A stretch of DNA of 64,000 bases. Origin: Candidatus Aminicenantota bacterium (lineage in GTDB: Bacteria; Acidobacteriota; Aminicenantia; Aminicenantales; Aminicenantaceae). Position numbers and translations under genes: made by a program. Position 1 is the first letter of the stretch, and every line of letters begins with the position of its first letter. Below the pieces are notes generated by a model. That model saw only the letters and a list, made by a program, of their open reading frames with translations, was not told the DNA's origin and searched no databases. Location: contig CP070825.1 in NCBI GenBank assembly GCA_020344415.1, positions 3,221,388 to 3,285,387 of the forward strand. Direction: 5' to 3'. Below, one piece after another: positions 35,937-45,230 of this stretch.

Positions 35937-37586
35937 ATGAAATTGAAAAAAAGTCTTTTCGTCTATGTCATTGCAGCCTTAATCATTATTTCTGGTGTTT
36001 TCACAAACCAATCCTGCAAGCCAGCCGAATCTTCAAGACTGAAGTTTGAAATATCCTTTCCGTCTACTGTACATCCAGAACTGATTACCGGACGAGTATT
36101 TGTTATTATCACTCGGAATGAAAAGCGAGAACCACGTTTGCAGGCTGGTTCCTGGAGCAATAGCGTACCTTTTTTTGGCCTCGATGTTGAGGAAATGAAG
36201 CCTGGCGAAGTAGCTGTAATTGATGAAAATGTTCTAGGTTACCCACCAAAGAGCTTGAGTGAAATTCCTGCCGGGGATTACCATGTTCAAGCTTTGATAA
36301 ATATATACACTCAGTTTCATCGATCTGATGGCCACGTTATCTGGGCCCATATGGACCAATGGGAAGGTCAACAATTTAACAGGTCTCCGGGCAACCTTTA
36401 CAGTGAGGTTAAATCTATATATCTGGATCCATCGAGTGGGTACACCATAAAGCTTAGCCTGGACAAGGTGATTCCGCCTGTCGAGGTTCCAGAGGATACA
36501 AAATGGGTGAAGCGTATTAAGATTCAAAGCAAACTTCTGACCGAATTCTGGGGACATCCCATTTATTTGGGAGCAGTAATCCTTCTGCCCAAAGGTTATG
36601 ATACGCACCCCAATGTTTATTATCCTGTTCATTACATACAGGGACATTTCTCTCTCCGTCCGCCAGGCAGATTTCGAGAAGGAAATGCTTTCTATAAGGT
36701 CTGGACATCTGAAGATTTTCCGCGGATGATCGCTGTAACCTTTCAACACCCGTGTCCTTATTTTGATGACTCGTATGCCGTCAATTCTGAGAATTGTGGT
36801 CCCTTCGGAGATGCGATTATGACCGAACTCATCCCTTATATAGAAGAGCATTTTCGGATTATCAGAAAACCTTATGCCCGCGTTCTCTCTGGCGGCTCCA
36901 CGGGTGGGTGGGAATCCCTGGCCTTACAGGTTTTCCATCCCGACTTCTTTGGGGGGACGTGGACCTTCTTTCCCGATCCCATCGATTTCCGCTACTACCA
37001 ACTCATAAACATTTATAAAGATAAAAATGCTTTCTTTAAAGAGTACGGATGGCTAAAACCCGAGCGCCCCATGATGAGGGATCCCCATGGCCAGGTAATT
37101 GTTACCATGAGGCAGATGAGCCAGTTGGAAGCAGTGCTGGGTTCAAAAAGACGATCAGGACAGCAGCTCGACATATGGCAGGCTGCCTATGGTCCTGTGG
37201 GTGAAGATGGCTATCCAAAACCTCTCTGGGATAAATTAACAGGAGAGATAGACCACGAAGTTGCCGAATATTATAAAAAATACGATCTTTACAACTACGT
37301 AAAGGAAAACTGGTCATGGCTTGGGCCGAAGCTTGTGGGAAAATTACACATATCGTGCGGGGATATGGATCATTTCTACCTCAATGAAGCCGTTTATGAA
37401 TTTGAGAAATTCCTTGAAAGAACGAAAGATCCTTACTATGCTGGCTCTTTCCAGTACGGGCGCCCGAGAAAAGGGCACGGCTGGACTCCTTACGGGCGGA
37501 GTACAGGGAAGCTGGAGAGAGAAATGGCAGAGCGTATCACAAAGAATGCCCCCAAAGGCGAAGATGCCTCCAAATGGAAATACTAA
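35937..37586 (+). CDS. Secreted alpha/beta-hydrolase, esterase-like
   Basis: 549 aa. The signal peptide ends NQSCKPAES, a lipoprotein-type Cys. Residues ~30-180 are a beta-rich N-terminal domain. The rest resembles the esterase D family: VYYPVHYIQG (oxyanion strand), GGSTGGWESLAL with the nucleophile Ser (about 321), SCGDMDHFY as a possible Asp, and KGHGWTPY as the His. The substrate is unknown. A good ribosome site (GGAAGGAGG) precedes the ATG. The M24 peptidase follows 49 bp later and is probably co-transcribed. Confidence 0.75.
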   Translation: MKLKKSLFVYVIAALIIISGVFTNQSCKPAESSRLKFEISFPSTVHPELITGRVFVIITRNEKREPRLQAGSWSNSVPFFGLDVEEMKPGEVAVIDENVLGYPPKSLSEIPAGDYHVQALINIYTQFHRSDGHVIWAHMDQWEGQQFNRSPGNLYSEVKSIYLDPSSGYTIKLSLDKVIPPVEVPEDTKWVKRIKIQSKLLTEFWGHPIYLGAVILLPKGYDTHPNVYYPVHYIQGHFSLRPPGRFREGNAFYKVWTSEDFPRMIAVTFQHPCPYFDDSYAVNSENCGPFGDAIMTELIPYIEEHFRIIRKPYARVLSGGSTGGWESLALQVFHPDFFGGTWTFFPDPIDFRYYQLINIYKDKNAFFKEYGWLKPERPMMRDPHGQVIVTMRQMSQLEAVLGSKRRSGQQLDIWQAAYGPVGEDGYPKPLWDKLTGEIDHEVAEYYKKYDLYNYVKENWSWLGPKLVGKLHISCGDMDHFYLNEAVYEFEKFLERTKDPYYAGSFQYGRPRKGHGWTPYGRSTGKLEREMAERITKNAPKGEDASKWKY

Positions 37587-37635
37587 AAAGAAGACACTTA
37601 AGGTGTGGCAAAAATAAATAAGGGAGGCAGGAAAG

Positions 37636-39000
37636 ATGCTTAATCACAAATTTTTAAGATTCTTCATGGCGTTTTCTTTGATCTTTTTGTTTTTTCTAAT
37701 AACGCACTCTTACTCCCAGGATTATGGAGTTGCAGCAGTTAATGACAGCTATAAAATTTTGCCTGAGAGGGAAAGAGCACGAGTGATGAACCAATGGCTG
37801 GAATGGAGGCTGGATAATATTATCCCGAAATTGATGAGAAGAGAAGGAATAGATATGTGGCTTGTCATAAACCGTGAATATAATGAGGATCCGGTCTATA
37901 TGAGTCTTGTTCCTGAACCAGTTATGTACGCGCGGAGAACTTCTATTCTTATTTTCCATGACCGCGGAGAAGAACTTGGAGTGGAGAGGCTTTCGGGGAG
38001 TTATTATGGTATGGGTGAATGGTATAAATCAACATGGAACGATAAAAGAAAGACTCAATTTGAAAGCTTGGCTGATGTAATTAAAAAACTCAATCCAAAA
38101 AAAATAGGGATAAATATCTCTCCCACATGGGCTTTTGGAGACGGCTTAACCGCAAGTCTGAAGGAGAAACTGGAAAAAGCTCTAGGTCCTGAATACTCTG
38201 CTAGGTTTGTTTCAGCTGAGAATCTCTGTGTGGGATGGCTTGAGACGAGAAGCCCCCAGGAACTGAGCGTTTATAGACACATCTGTGGAATTGCCCACGA
38301 TATAATCGCTGAGTTTTACTCCAATAAAGCTATCACTCCCGATATTACAACAACGGAGGATGTTGTCTGGTGGATAAGACAGAAAATTACAGACCTGGGG
38401 CTTGAAGCTTGGTTTCAGCCCTCGATTTCGATCCAAAGGCACAAGAAAGAGGCGGTCAAGTATTCTGATAGAAGAGTTATTCGGAGGGGTGATCTTCTTC
38501 ACTGTGACGTGGGAATTGTGTATCTCGGATTATGTACGGATATGCAGTGGCGGGCTTATGTGTGTAAGATCGGTGAAGACGATGCACCTGAAGGCATAAA
38601 GGAAGCTTTGAGAAGGGCGAATAAAGTTGCGGAGATTTTCATGAATGAATTTAGAACCGGCAGAACGGGCAGTGAGATTACAGACTTGGCAATGAAAAAA
38701 GCGACAGAAGAGGAATTGAGGCCGCTTATTTATTCCCACCCTATTGGATTTAATGGACACGGTGCCGGCTGTCCTATGGATGCGAGACCACCTGAGAGAG
38801 CTCCCGAAGGAATAAAGATGCGAATGGAATACCCACTATATCCAAATACTGCTTACGCGATAGAATTTAGCAGCATAACCAGTGTGCCTGAGTGGAGCAA
38901 CCAGGATGTTAGAATAGCCTTCGAAGAGACCGGGGTTTATACTGAGGGCGGCTGCAAATTTATTGATGGTCACCAAATCAAAATATATTTAATTAAATAA
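37636..39000 (+). CDS. Secreted M24 family metallopeptidase (Xaa-Pro aminopeptidase-like)
   Basis: 454 aa with a signal peptide (1-27, ending SYSQD). The N-terminal creatinase-like domain is followed by the pita-bread domain with all five metal ligands: HCDVGI (Asp ~290), CTDMQW (Asp ~300), YSHPIGFNGHG (His ~368), AIEFSS (Glu ~410) and AFEETG (Glu ~430). Expected to remove an N-terminal residue before proline, or act as a prolidase, in the periplasm. GGGAGG lies upstream of the ATG. Confidence 0.9.
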   Translation: MLNHKFLRFFMAFSLIFLFFLITHSYSQDYGVAAVNDSYKILPERERARVMNQWLEWRLDNIIPKLMRREGIDMWLVINREYNEDPVYMSLVPEPVMYARRTSILIFHDRGEELGVERLSGSYYGMGEWYKSTWNDKRKTQFESLADVIKKLNPKKIGINISPTWAFGDGLTASLKEKLEKALGPEYSARFVSAENLCVGWLETRSPQELSVYRHICGIAHDIIAEFYSNKAITPDITTTEDVVWWIRQKITDLGLEAWFQPSISIQRHKKEAVKYSDRRVIRRGDLLHCDVGIVYLGLCTDMQWRAYVCKIGEDDAPEGIKEALRRANKVAEIFMNEFRTGRTGSEITDLAMKKATEEELRPLIYSHPIGFNGHGAGCPMDARPPERAPEGIKMRMEYPLYPNTAYAIEFSSITSVPEWSNQDVRIAFEETGVYTEGGCKFIDGHQIKIYLIK

Positions 39001-39004
39001 AATT

Positions 39005-39147
39005 AAGCTGCAGGGATTTGGTTCATAAACCCTACAAATAAGGATGTCATTGCGAGGCGTGCAAGAGATTCCTCGCGTTGCTCGGAACGGGCTACGCAAT
39101 CTCTACCTTTTTTTGTTGTAGGGGTTTAATTTATCAAACCCACATTA
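39005..39147. repeat. Composite repeat island (modules C, B, C)
   Basis: A degenerate C module (GGGATTTGGTTCATAAACCC, 39012-39031), a B module (GTCATTGCGAGG ... GCAATCTC, about 39047-39103) and a second C module (GGGGTTTAATTTATCAAACC, 39120-39139). It lies between the M24 peptidase and the broken aminotransferase. Confidence 0.65.
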
Positions 39148-39164
39148 TAATAGGAGAGGTTAGA

Positions 39165-40331
39165 ATGGAATCCATTAAAGCCCAACGAATTCCCTATTCA
39201 CAAATACGCGTAATGTTTGATGCGGCGCGCAAGCTGGAGCAGCAGGGAAAAGAGATCATCCATCTGGAAATCGGAAGACCGGATTTTAATACGCCGCAAC
39301 ATATTGTCGAGGCAGCAGTGGAAGCTTTAAGAGCTGGCAAGCATCATTACTCGCAAAATGCTGGGGTTCTCGAGCTCCGTCAGGCGATCGCTGATAAATT
39401 TGCCAGAGAATATCAACTAGACTACAATCCGGATTCTGAAATCGTTGTTACGAACGGAGTTGCAGAAGGAGTATATGTGGCAATAAATGCATTGTTAAAT
39501 CCTGGTGACCAGGTGCTCATTCCTGATCCGAGTTGGCTTAACTACAATGTGGTTGCCCTTACAAATTTTGTGGAGCCCGTTGGATATAGACTATCTGAAG
39601 AGAATAATTTTCAACCCGACCCAAACCAAATAGAGGAATTGATAACTCCCCGAACCAAGATGATTATTCTTGTCAGTCCTTCAAATCCATTAGGGTCAGT
39701 AATAAATCAAAAGGCATTGGAAAGAATCGCTCATTTAGCAAATAAATATGATATGGTGGTTTTAAGCGATGAAATCTATGAAAAAATCGTTTACTCACCC
39801 GCTCAACATGTGAGTATTGCCACGTTATCAGGGATGAGAGATAGAACCCTAGTCATGAATGGCTTTTCTAAGTTCTATTCCATGACAGGATGGAGAATTG
39901 GATATGTTATGGGCCCAGAGGGGCTAGTCAATCCAATATTGAGATACCATCAATATATGATCACCTCCACTAACACTTTTGCCCAGTGGGGTGCTATTAC
40001 GGCTTTGAATGGTGATCAAGGGCCTTCATACGCAATGGTCGAAGAGTTTCGTAAGCGAAGAGATTATCTGTACGAAGCAGTTAATAAGATTCCCGGCTTT
40101 ACTTGTACAAAACCAGAAGGTGCTTTTTATTTATTCCCATCTGTTAAAGAAACTTGAAAGGACGGTTACCAGATGGCGAATTTATTACTTGAAAATGCTG
40201 GTGTGGCAACGGTTGCAGGTGAAAGTTTCGGTACGAATGGAGCAGGATATATTCGCCTATCCTATGCAAATTCTATGGAAAACATAAAGACTGCAGTAGC
40301 GAAGATAGAAGAAGCGCTAAAAACACAGTAG
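39165..40331 (+). pseudogene. Class I/II PLP aminotransferase interrupted by an in-frame TGA
   Basis: From the ATG at 39165 (AGGAGAGG upstream) the frame encodes a typical aspartate/aromatic aminotransferase: YSQNAGVLELRQAIA, VVTNGVAEGVYVAINAL, SPSNPLGSVI, LSDEIYEKI and MNGFSKFYSMTGWRIGYVMG with the PLP Lys near 235. A TGA at 40155-40157 stops it after FPSVKET. The same frame then continues without a break for 57 codons (KDGYQMANLLLENAG ... GYIRLSYANSMENI) to TAG at 40329-40331. Full length would be 388 aa, the family norm. The lost part holds the Arg of GYIRLSYA, which normally binds the substrate carboxylate, so the truncated form should be inactive. GGA to TGA is a single change. Confidence 0.85.
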
Positions 40332-40613
40332 AGAATTGTTTTACGAAGGAGTTGCATCTCAATATTTAATATTTAGTAAAGTCATAAAACAATGGGGTCA
40401 GGCTTGAATAACTTGAATTATTATTTAAGGCTTCAACAATAATTTTTTTAAAAGAATGTGTCAAAATTCAAGTTATGAAACTTATGAAAGCCTGACCCCA
40501 TTGAATATGCTTTTATAATTTTGTTTTTTCAGATAATATGATCAAGAGTTATAATTTGTTTTGAAGAACTCGTGATATATTAAGTTATGAAACTTATGAA
40601 AGCCTGACCCCAT
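40332..40613. repeat. Spacer with one full and one half copy of the family D palindromic element
   Basis: Full copy 40393-40500: left arm GGGGTCAGGCTTGAATAACT from 40394, right arm AAGTTATGAAACTTATGAAA then GCCTGACCCCA. Half copy 40582-40613 repeats the right arm exactly over its AAGTTATG...CTGACCCCAT length. The AT of that terminal CCCCAT is the start of the kinase ATG at 40612. Confidence 0.75.
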
Positions 40614-43600
40614 GAAATGTCCTTCGTGCCAATTTGAGAACCCTCCAGGAAGTCTTTATTGCAGCAAGTGCGCCACAGCTCTTCTCAGCCCAGAAGAACT
40701 TTCTGTTGCTCAGACAAAGACCCTCCAGACGCCTGTGAAATTTCTGGCCAGTGGGGCTACTTTTGCTGAAAGATACCAGGTGATTGAAGAGCTGGGAAAA
40801 GGCGGAATGGGCAGAGTTTACAAAGCTATCGACACAGAAATAAAAGAGAACGTGGCAATAAAGCTTTTAAATCCTGATATCTCTTCTGATGAAAAGATTA
40901 TTGAACGGTTCCGTAATGAGTTGAAAACCGCACGCAAGATTTCCCACAAGAATGTATGCCGGATGTATCATCTGAGCAAAGATAAGGAAGGCACCCAGTA
41001 TATCACAATGGAATTTGTGCCAGGGGAGGATTTGAAAAGCACGATTATTAGAGTTGGACAGTTAAGTGCCGGCAAAGCAATTTCCATAGCAAAGCAGGTG
41101 TGCGAGGGACTGGAAGAAGCACACGGTCTAGGAGTGGTTCATAGGGATTTAAAGCCTCAAAATATCATGGTCGATAGAGAAGGGAATGCGCGGATAATGG
41201 ATTTCGGGATTGCTCGCACACTGAGAAAAAAAGGAATAACTGATGCCGGAGTGATCATAGGGACACCAGAGTACATGTCTCCTGAACAAGTGGATGAGAA
41301 GGAGGTGGGCCCTCCTGCTGATATCTACTCGTTAGGTGTGATTCTTTATGAGATGGTAACCGGAAGAGTTCCTTTTGAGGGAGAAAAGCCCTTAAGTATA
41401 GCCTTAAAGCACAAGAGCGAGATAGTCCAGGAACCAAAAGAGCTTAATCCGCATATTCCTGATGATCTCAACCGCCTGATTCTCAAATGTTTAGAGAAAG
41501 ACAGCAGGAGCCGATACCAGAGTGCAGAGGAACTCTTTTCAGCGCTTACGGATATAGAAAAAGGCGTTCCTGTCACTGAGCGAATTGTTCCTACAAAAAA
41601 GCCGATAACAGCGAGGGAGATAACCGTAAAATTCAGCCTGAAGAAGCTTCGCTTTCCCGCCCTTTTTATTCTTGCTCTTGCAATCACTGCGATAGTAATT
41701 TGGCAGATAATTCCTCAAAAACAGCCTATTCCCATCGCTCCGGGCAAGCCTTCGCTCGCTGTCATGTACTTTGAAAACAACACAGGAGACCAAAACTTTG
41801 ATCATTGGAGAAAGGCCCTGTCTGATTTGCTGGTTGCTGACCTTTCACAATCGAAATATATATCAGTGTTAAGCGGAGAAAGGCTTTTCAATCTGATGGA
41901 AGAACTGGATTTGCTGGAAGCACAGAGTTATTCCTCTAAGGATTTAAAAGACGTGTCCTCTCGCAGTGGCATCGAGTACATATTAGTTGGGAAAATGGCC
42001 AAAGCAGGTGATACTTTGAGAATCAACACTATGCTTCAGAGAGCAAGAACAGGGGAGCTTATAGGCTCTGAAATGGTGGAAGGGACAGGAGAAGAGAGCC
42101 TTTTTACTATGGTGGACGATCTGACAACAAAAATCAAAGCGAGCTTCAAGCTGTCCGCAGAGGAGATTGCGAGTGATATTGATGAAGAAGTGGGGAGAAT
42201 CACAACCGCGTCCCCTGAGGCATATAAATATTACAGAGAAGGCATGAAATATTTTAACATGGGCGATTATCTAAAAAGCATTCCCTTGATGGAAACAGCA
42301 GTCGCCATAGATAATGAGTTTGCTATGGCCTTCAGAAATATGGCAATTGCATATACGAATATAGGATACAGGACTGAGGCGAGGAAGCGTCTCCAGAAGG
42401 CCTTTGAATTGAGGGACAGGGTGTCGGAGAGAGAGCGCTATTATATCCAGGGGGCTTTTTACTTTCAATCAGAGAAAACATTTGAAAAAGCCATTGAGAC
42501 CTATAATGAATTATTAAAGTTTTATCCAGAGGATATGATCGGAAATAACAATTTAGTATTTTTATATGCAGTTTTAGACGATTGGGATAAAGCTATAGAA
42601 AGATATGAGGTGAATATTCAGAATAAAGTGGAACCCATCCTGAGTTATGGCAATATAGCAGATGCCTATATGGTTAAAGGATTATATGGGAAAGCCCTTG
42701 AGATTCTTGAGTTATATGTAAACAATATTTCGGATAATGCCCGGGCCCACCGGGGTCTGGCCTATAATTTTCTTTATCAGAGGAAATATGATTTTGCCCT
42801 AATTGAGGCTAATAAATCTGTGGCTCTCAATCCAGCTTATTATGGCAATTTCACCTTGCAGGGTGATATTTTCCTTTTTAGCGGCGAACTGGCGAATGCT
42901 GAAAAGGAATACTTGAAGTTATTCGAGTCAGATGAGCCGAGAGCTCATGATATAGGAATGAGACTGTTGAGTGATTTATACACTTTGCAGGGAAGGTTCG
43001 AGGAATCAGAAGATATGCTTAACCGTGGAATTGAGCTGGCTGAAATGCTCGGAGAAACAAGCTGGAAATCGCAGTTCCATTTGCACCTGGCATATTTGCA
43101 TTTAAGGGCAGGAGAAACTGAAAAAGCTTTAGAAGCGTGCGATATGGCCCTGACTAGTGCCGTTGAAGCAGAAGATATTTCCCTACAAACACAAGCCCTT
43201 CATTACAGAGGATTGACTTATCTGGAGATGAAATCAGTTGATGAGGCTAGAAAAATAGCAGATGAGCTTAAAGAGTTAGTTCAGAAAGGAATGAATAGGA
43301 AAAGAATCAGACGCTACTATCACCTAATGGGCATGATATGGCTTGAGAGAGAGAATTCCTCCAAGGCTATTGAATATTTTAAGGATGCTGTGGCCTTATT
43401 GCCTTTTGAGCATTCTCAAGATGATGAACATGCATTATTTATTGATGCTTTAGCTTCGGCTTATTACAGATCTGGAGACATTGAGAAGGCTCAGTTAGAG
43501 TTTGAAAAGATAGCTTCTCTTACGGCTGGCCGACAATACTGGGGAGACATATTTACTCAGAGTTTCTATAAGCTGGCTAAGATTTACCAGGATAAAGGCT

Positions 43601-43719
43601 GGAAGGGTAAGGCCATAGAGCAATATGAGCAATTTATCAAAATACGAAAAGACGCTGACCAAGAAAGTCCTGAAGTGACAGACGCCAAGAATCAACTGAC
43701 TCAACTCCAAATTGAATAA
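40612..43719 (+). CDS. Membrane Ser/Thr protein kinase with zinc ribbon and TPR sensor domain
   Basis: 1035 aa. An N-terminal zinc ribbon (CPSCQF ... CSKC) is followed by a Hanks-type kinase (~60-320) with LGKGGMGRVYKA, VAIKLL, HRDLKPQN (~176), DFGIA (~197) and GTPEYMSPEQ, all catalytic residues present. A membrane helix (~347-366) comes next, then an extracytoplasmic TolB-N/FlgO-like domain (SLAVMYFENNTGD ... YILVGKM) and about a dozen TPR-like repeats to the C-terminus. Likely a receptor kinase sensing envelope proteins. The start has no ribosome site and is built from the end of a dispersed repeat, so the native 5' region was probably replaced. Confidence 0.88.
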   Translation: MKCPSCQFENPPGSLYCSKCATALLSPEELSVAQTKTLQTPVKFLASGATFAERYQVIEELGKGGMGRVYKAIDTEIKENVAIKLLNPDISSDEKIIERFRNELKTARKISHKNVCRMYHLSKDKEGTQYITMEFVPGEDLKSTIIRVGQLSAGKAISIAKQVCEGLEEAHGLGVVHRDLKPQNIMVDREGNARIMDFGIARTLRKKGITDAGVIIGTPEYMSPEQVDEKEVGPPADIYSLGVILYEMVTGRVPFEGEKPLSIALKHKSEIVQEPKELNPHIPDDLNRLILKCLEKDSRSRYQSAEELFSALTDIEKGVPVTERIVPTKKPITAREITVKFSLKKLRFPALFILALAITAIVIWQIIPQKQPIPIAPGKPSLAVMYFENNTGDQNFDHWRKALSDLLVADLSQSKYISVLSGERLFNLMEELDLLEAQSYSSKDLKDVSSRSGIEYILVGKMAKAGDTLRINTMLQRARTGELIGSEMVEGTGEESLFTMVDDLTTKIKASFKLSAEEIASDIDEEVGRITTASPEAYKYYREGMKYFNMGDYLKSIPLMETAVAIDNEFAMAFRNMAIAYTNIGYRTEARKRLQKAFELRDRVSERERYYIQGAFYFQSEKTFEKAIETYNELLKFYPEDMIGNNNLVFLYAVLDDWDKAIERYEVNIQNKVEPILSYGNIADAYMVKGLYGKALEILELYVNNISDNARAHRGLAYNFLYQRKYDFALIEANKSVALNPAYYGNFTLQGDIFLFSGELANAEKEYLKLFESDEPRAHDIGMRLLSDLYTLQGRFEESEDMLNRGIELAEMLGETSWKSQFHLHLAYLHLRAGETEKALEACDMALTSAVEAEDISLQTQALHYRGLTYLEMKSVDEARKIADELKELVQKGMNRKRIRRYYHLMGMIWLERENSSKAIEYFKDAVALLPFEHSQDDEHALFIDALASAYYRSGDIEKAQLEFEKIASLTAGRQYWGDIFTQSFYKLAKIYQDKGWKGKAIEQYEQFIKIRKDADQESPEVTDAKNQLTQLQIE

Positions 43720-43721
43720 AA

Positions 43722-43783
43722 AGTAAAAAGGGGACAGTCCCCTTTTTACTTTGATGAAGGGGTTTGATTCATCAAACCCACCT
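43722..43783. repeat. Palindromic terminator-like repeat plus C module
   Basis: 43722-43750 is a perfect palindrome, 14-bp arms around A43736 (core AAAAGGGGACAGTCCCCTTT). With its T run it can end transcription of the kinase gene, and on the other strand of the converging M14 gene. A C module (GGGGTTTGATTCATCAAACC, 43759-43778) abuts the M14 stop codon. Confidence 0.7.
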
Positions 43784-43784
43784 T

Positions 43785-44948
43785 TTAGTTGTAATAAATA
43801 TCTTTTTTGTCAGCTTCAGCCGGATATTGATAGTAATAGCCGATACCGTTCTTCACTACTTCAGCATAGCGCGGAACATTCTGGAGTTTGATTGCTTTAT
43901 CCGGAAATTTTCTTGAGAATTGACGCACAAGCTCTAAAATAACCGAGCAATGCTGGCCCACACGTTTTTCCATGGGCCAGCCGGTCTCGTCGTAAGGCAC
44001 AAACAACTTCTTTTTCTTCGAAAGGCTCAGCAAAAAAGGATCCTTTCCATCCAAAAGTAAACCTACAGTTTTTGGACCGGTCGGCTGGTCCAGGAAAGGA
44101 AGAGGAGCCTCTAGCAGAAAAGGCATTGTATCTGAATAATCTCCGATCTCTCTGTGGGAAAGCCCTCGAAATCCTGAAGGAGATGGCTCAACATGATTAT
44201 CAAGTCCCTCTCTTGCCTTTACGGTTAGAGAAGCCATTGTAGCTATCCTCATGGATTTTTCAGGCGCTACGATACAATTCGTCACCGGAAACATTGTCTC
44301 CGCTCCGTGAGCGTCTATAGCCATATCTACCTTCTCTTCCCTCATAATCTGCATGGCTCCATAGGTCACCCTTTCCATGAGAGGTCCGCTTAATCTTCCA
44401 GGCCAAGTTCTGTTTGTGTTTCTGGCATCGATGTAAGAAAGCAGTTGTCTATCAGGATAGTGAATATAAACATCGGGATCTGGCCATTGATCTAGCGGCG
44501 ATGCATCACGGTTTCCCATCCTGAACTTTTTGCTGCCCCAAGCTGTAGGGATTTCAAAATATAAAGGATAGCCATCTCCTGGTCTGGTATTACGTCCTGC
44601 ACTGTTGTTAAAATGAGGGATGATGATGAGCGTTCCTTTATCGACAATGGCATTTTCCAAAACTATGAGTGCGGCCAGTAATGCTGCTGGCTCGTTGGAG
44701 TGTGTGTTCGCAAGAATGAGCATTTTCCCGCCTTCCTCTTTGCCTTGCAGGAAAAAGACATTGGTATCCCCCATGGTTCCTTTCAAGCCTTTGGAGTATT
44801 CGCTTAGATTAATAACCTTGGTTACCCCTGGTCCTGCCACTACGGGCATATTGTAATGCCGATGGTTATAAAGCTGAGTACCCGAAATTATCATGATGAG
44901 GACGATGACTATAATAAGGATAAATTTTATTCTCCATTCGCGAGCCAT
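43785..44948 (-). CDS. Membrane-anchored M14-type succinylglutamate desuccinylase/aspartoacylase-like enzyme
   Basis: 387 aa with an N-terminal signal anchor (~7-25), so the catalytic domain is periplasmic. Zinc ligands are in ANTHSNEPA (His and Glu, ~82-85) and DAHGAE (His, ~213). NTNRTWPG (~176) matches the NxNRxFPG substrate-binding segment of AstE/AspA deacylases, and FNNSAGRNTRPG is the carboxypeptidase-A-like Arg loop. These enzymes cleave N-acylated amino acids. It lies downstream of a permease and a 51-aa membrane protein on the same strand, so it may deliver a deacylated product for uptake. Confidence 0.82.
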   Translation of the reverse strand: MAREWRIKFILIIVIVLIMIISGTQLYNHRHYNMPVVAGPGVTKVINLSEYSKGLKGTMGDTNVFFLQGKEEGGKMLILANTHSNEPAALLAALIVLENAIVDKGTLIIIPHFNNSAGRNTRPGDGYPLYFEIPTAWGSKKFRMGNRDASPLDQWPDPDVYIHYPDRQLLSYIDARNTNRTWPGRLSGPLMERVTYGAMQIMREEKVDMAIDAHGAETMFPVTNCIVAPEKSMRIATMASLTVKAREGLDNHVEPSPSGFRGLSHREIGDYSDTMPFLLEAPLPFLDQPTGPKTVGLLLDGKDPFLLSLSKKKKLFVPYDETGWPMEKRVGQHCSVILELVRQFSRKFPDKAIKLQNVPRYAEVVKNGIGYYYQYPAEADKKDIYYN

Positions 44949-44977
44949 ACTATTTCTCTCCTTTTTATATTTCGCGA

Positions 44978-45046
44978 AGGGGCTTGATTCATCAAGCCCA
45001 CCTGTCTGTCATTGCGAACGACCGAAGGAAGCGCGGTAATCTCACC
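44978..45046. repeat. Composite repeat island (C and B modules)
   Basis: GGGGCTTGATTCATCAAGCC (44979-44998) followed by GTCATTGCGAACGACCGAAG ... GGTAATCTC (45008-45042). It separates the 51-aa gene from the M14 gene. Confidence 0.65.
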
Positions 45047-45051
45047 TTTTT

Positions 45052-45207
45052 TTATTTTACGCGAAAGAGTCGCAAGACAAGAGGAATCAACACGATCAGA
45101 TAAAGGAGCATATCGTCTACGCTCTTTTTTTCCCTAATAAGATTCCAAATGAGCATACCGACTATATAAGCCGCAATGAGATAGTATAGAATCATGATTA
45201 CAGGCAT
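45052..45207 (-). CDS. Small membrane protein (51 aa) beside the permease
   Basis: ATG at 45207-45205 with GGAGAGG upstream, TAA at 45052-45054. There are two hydrophobic helices (VIMILYYLIAAYIVGMLIW and MLLYLIVLIPLVLRLF) around a charged loop REKKSVDD. It starts 23 bp after the permease stop, on the same strand, so it is likely co-translated and a small accessory subunit. Too short to be found by length-limited gene calling. No family is recognised. Confidence 0.65.
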   Translation of the reverse strand: MPVIMILYYLIAAYIVGMLIWNLIREKKSVDDMLLYLIVLIPLVLRLFRVK

Positions 45208-45230
45208 TTATCCTCTCCAGTTAATCCATT

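Noticed and set aside
40155..40157. TGA decoded as glycine (as in Gracilibacteria/SR1)
   Set aside because: Many intact genes here end in TGA (for example the HD-GYP gene at 19071-19073, with an ATGA overlap), and no other gene has internal TGA codons, so a global recode is excluded.
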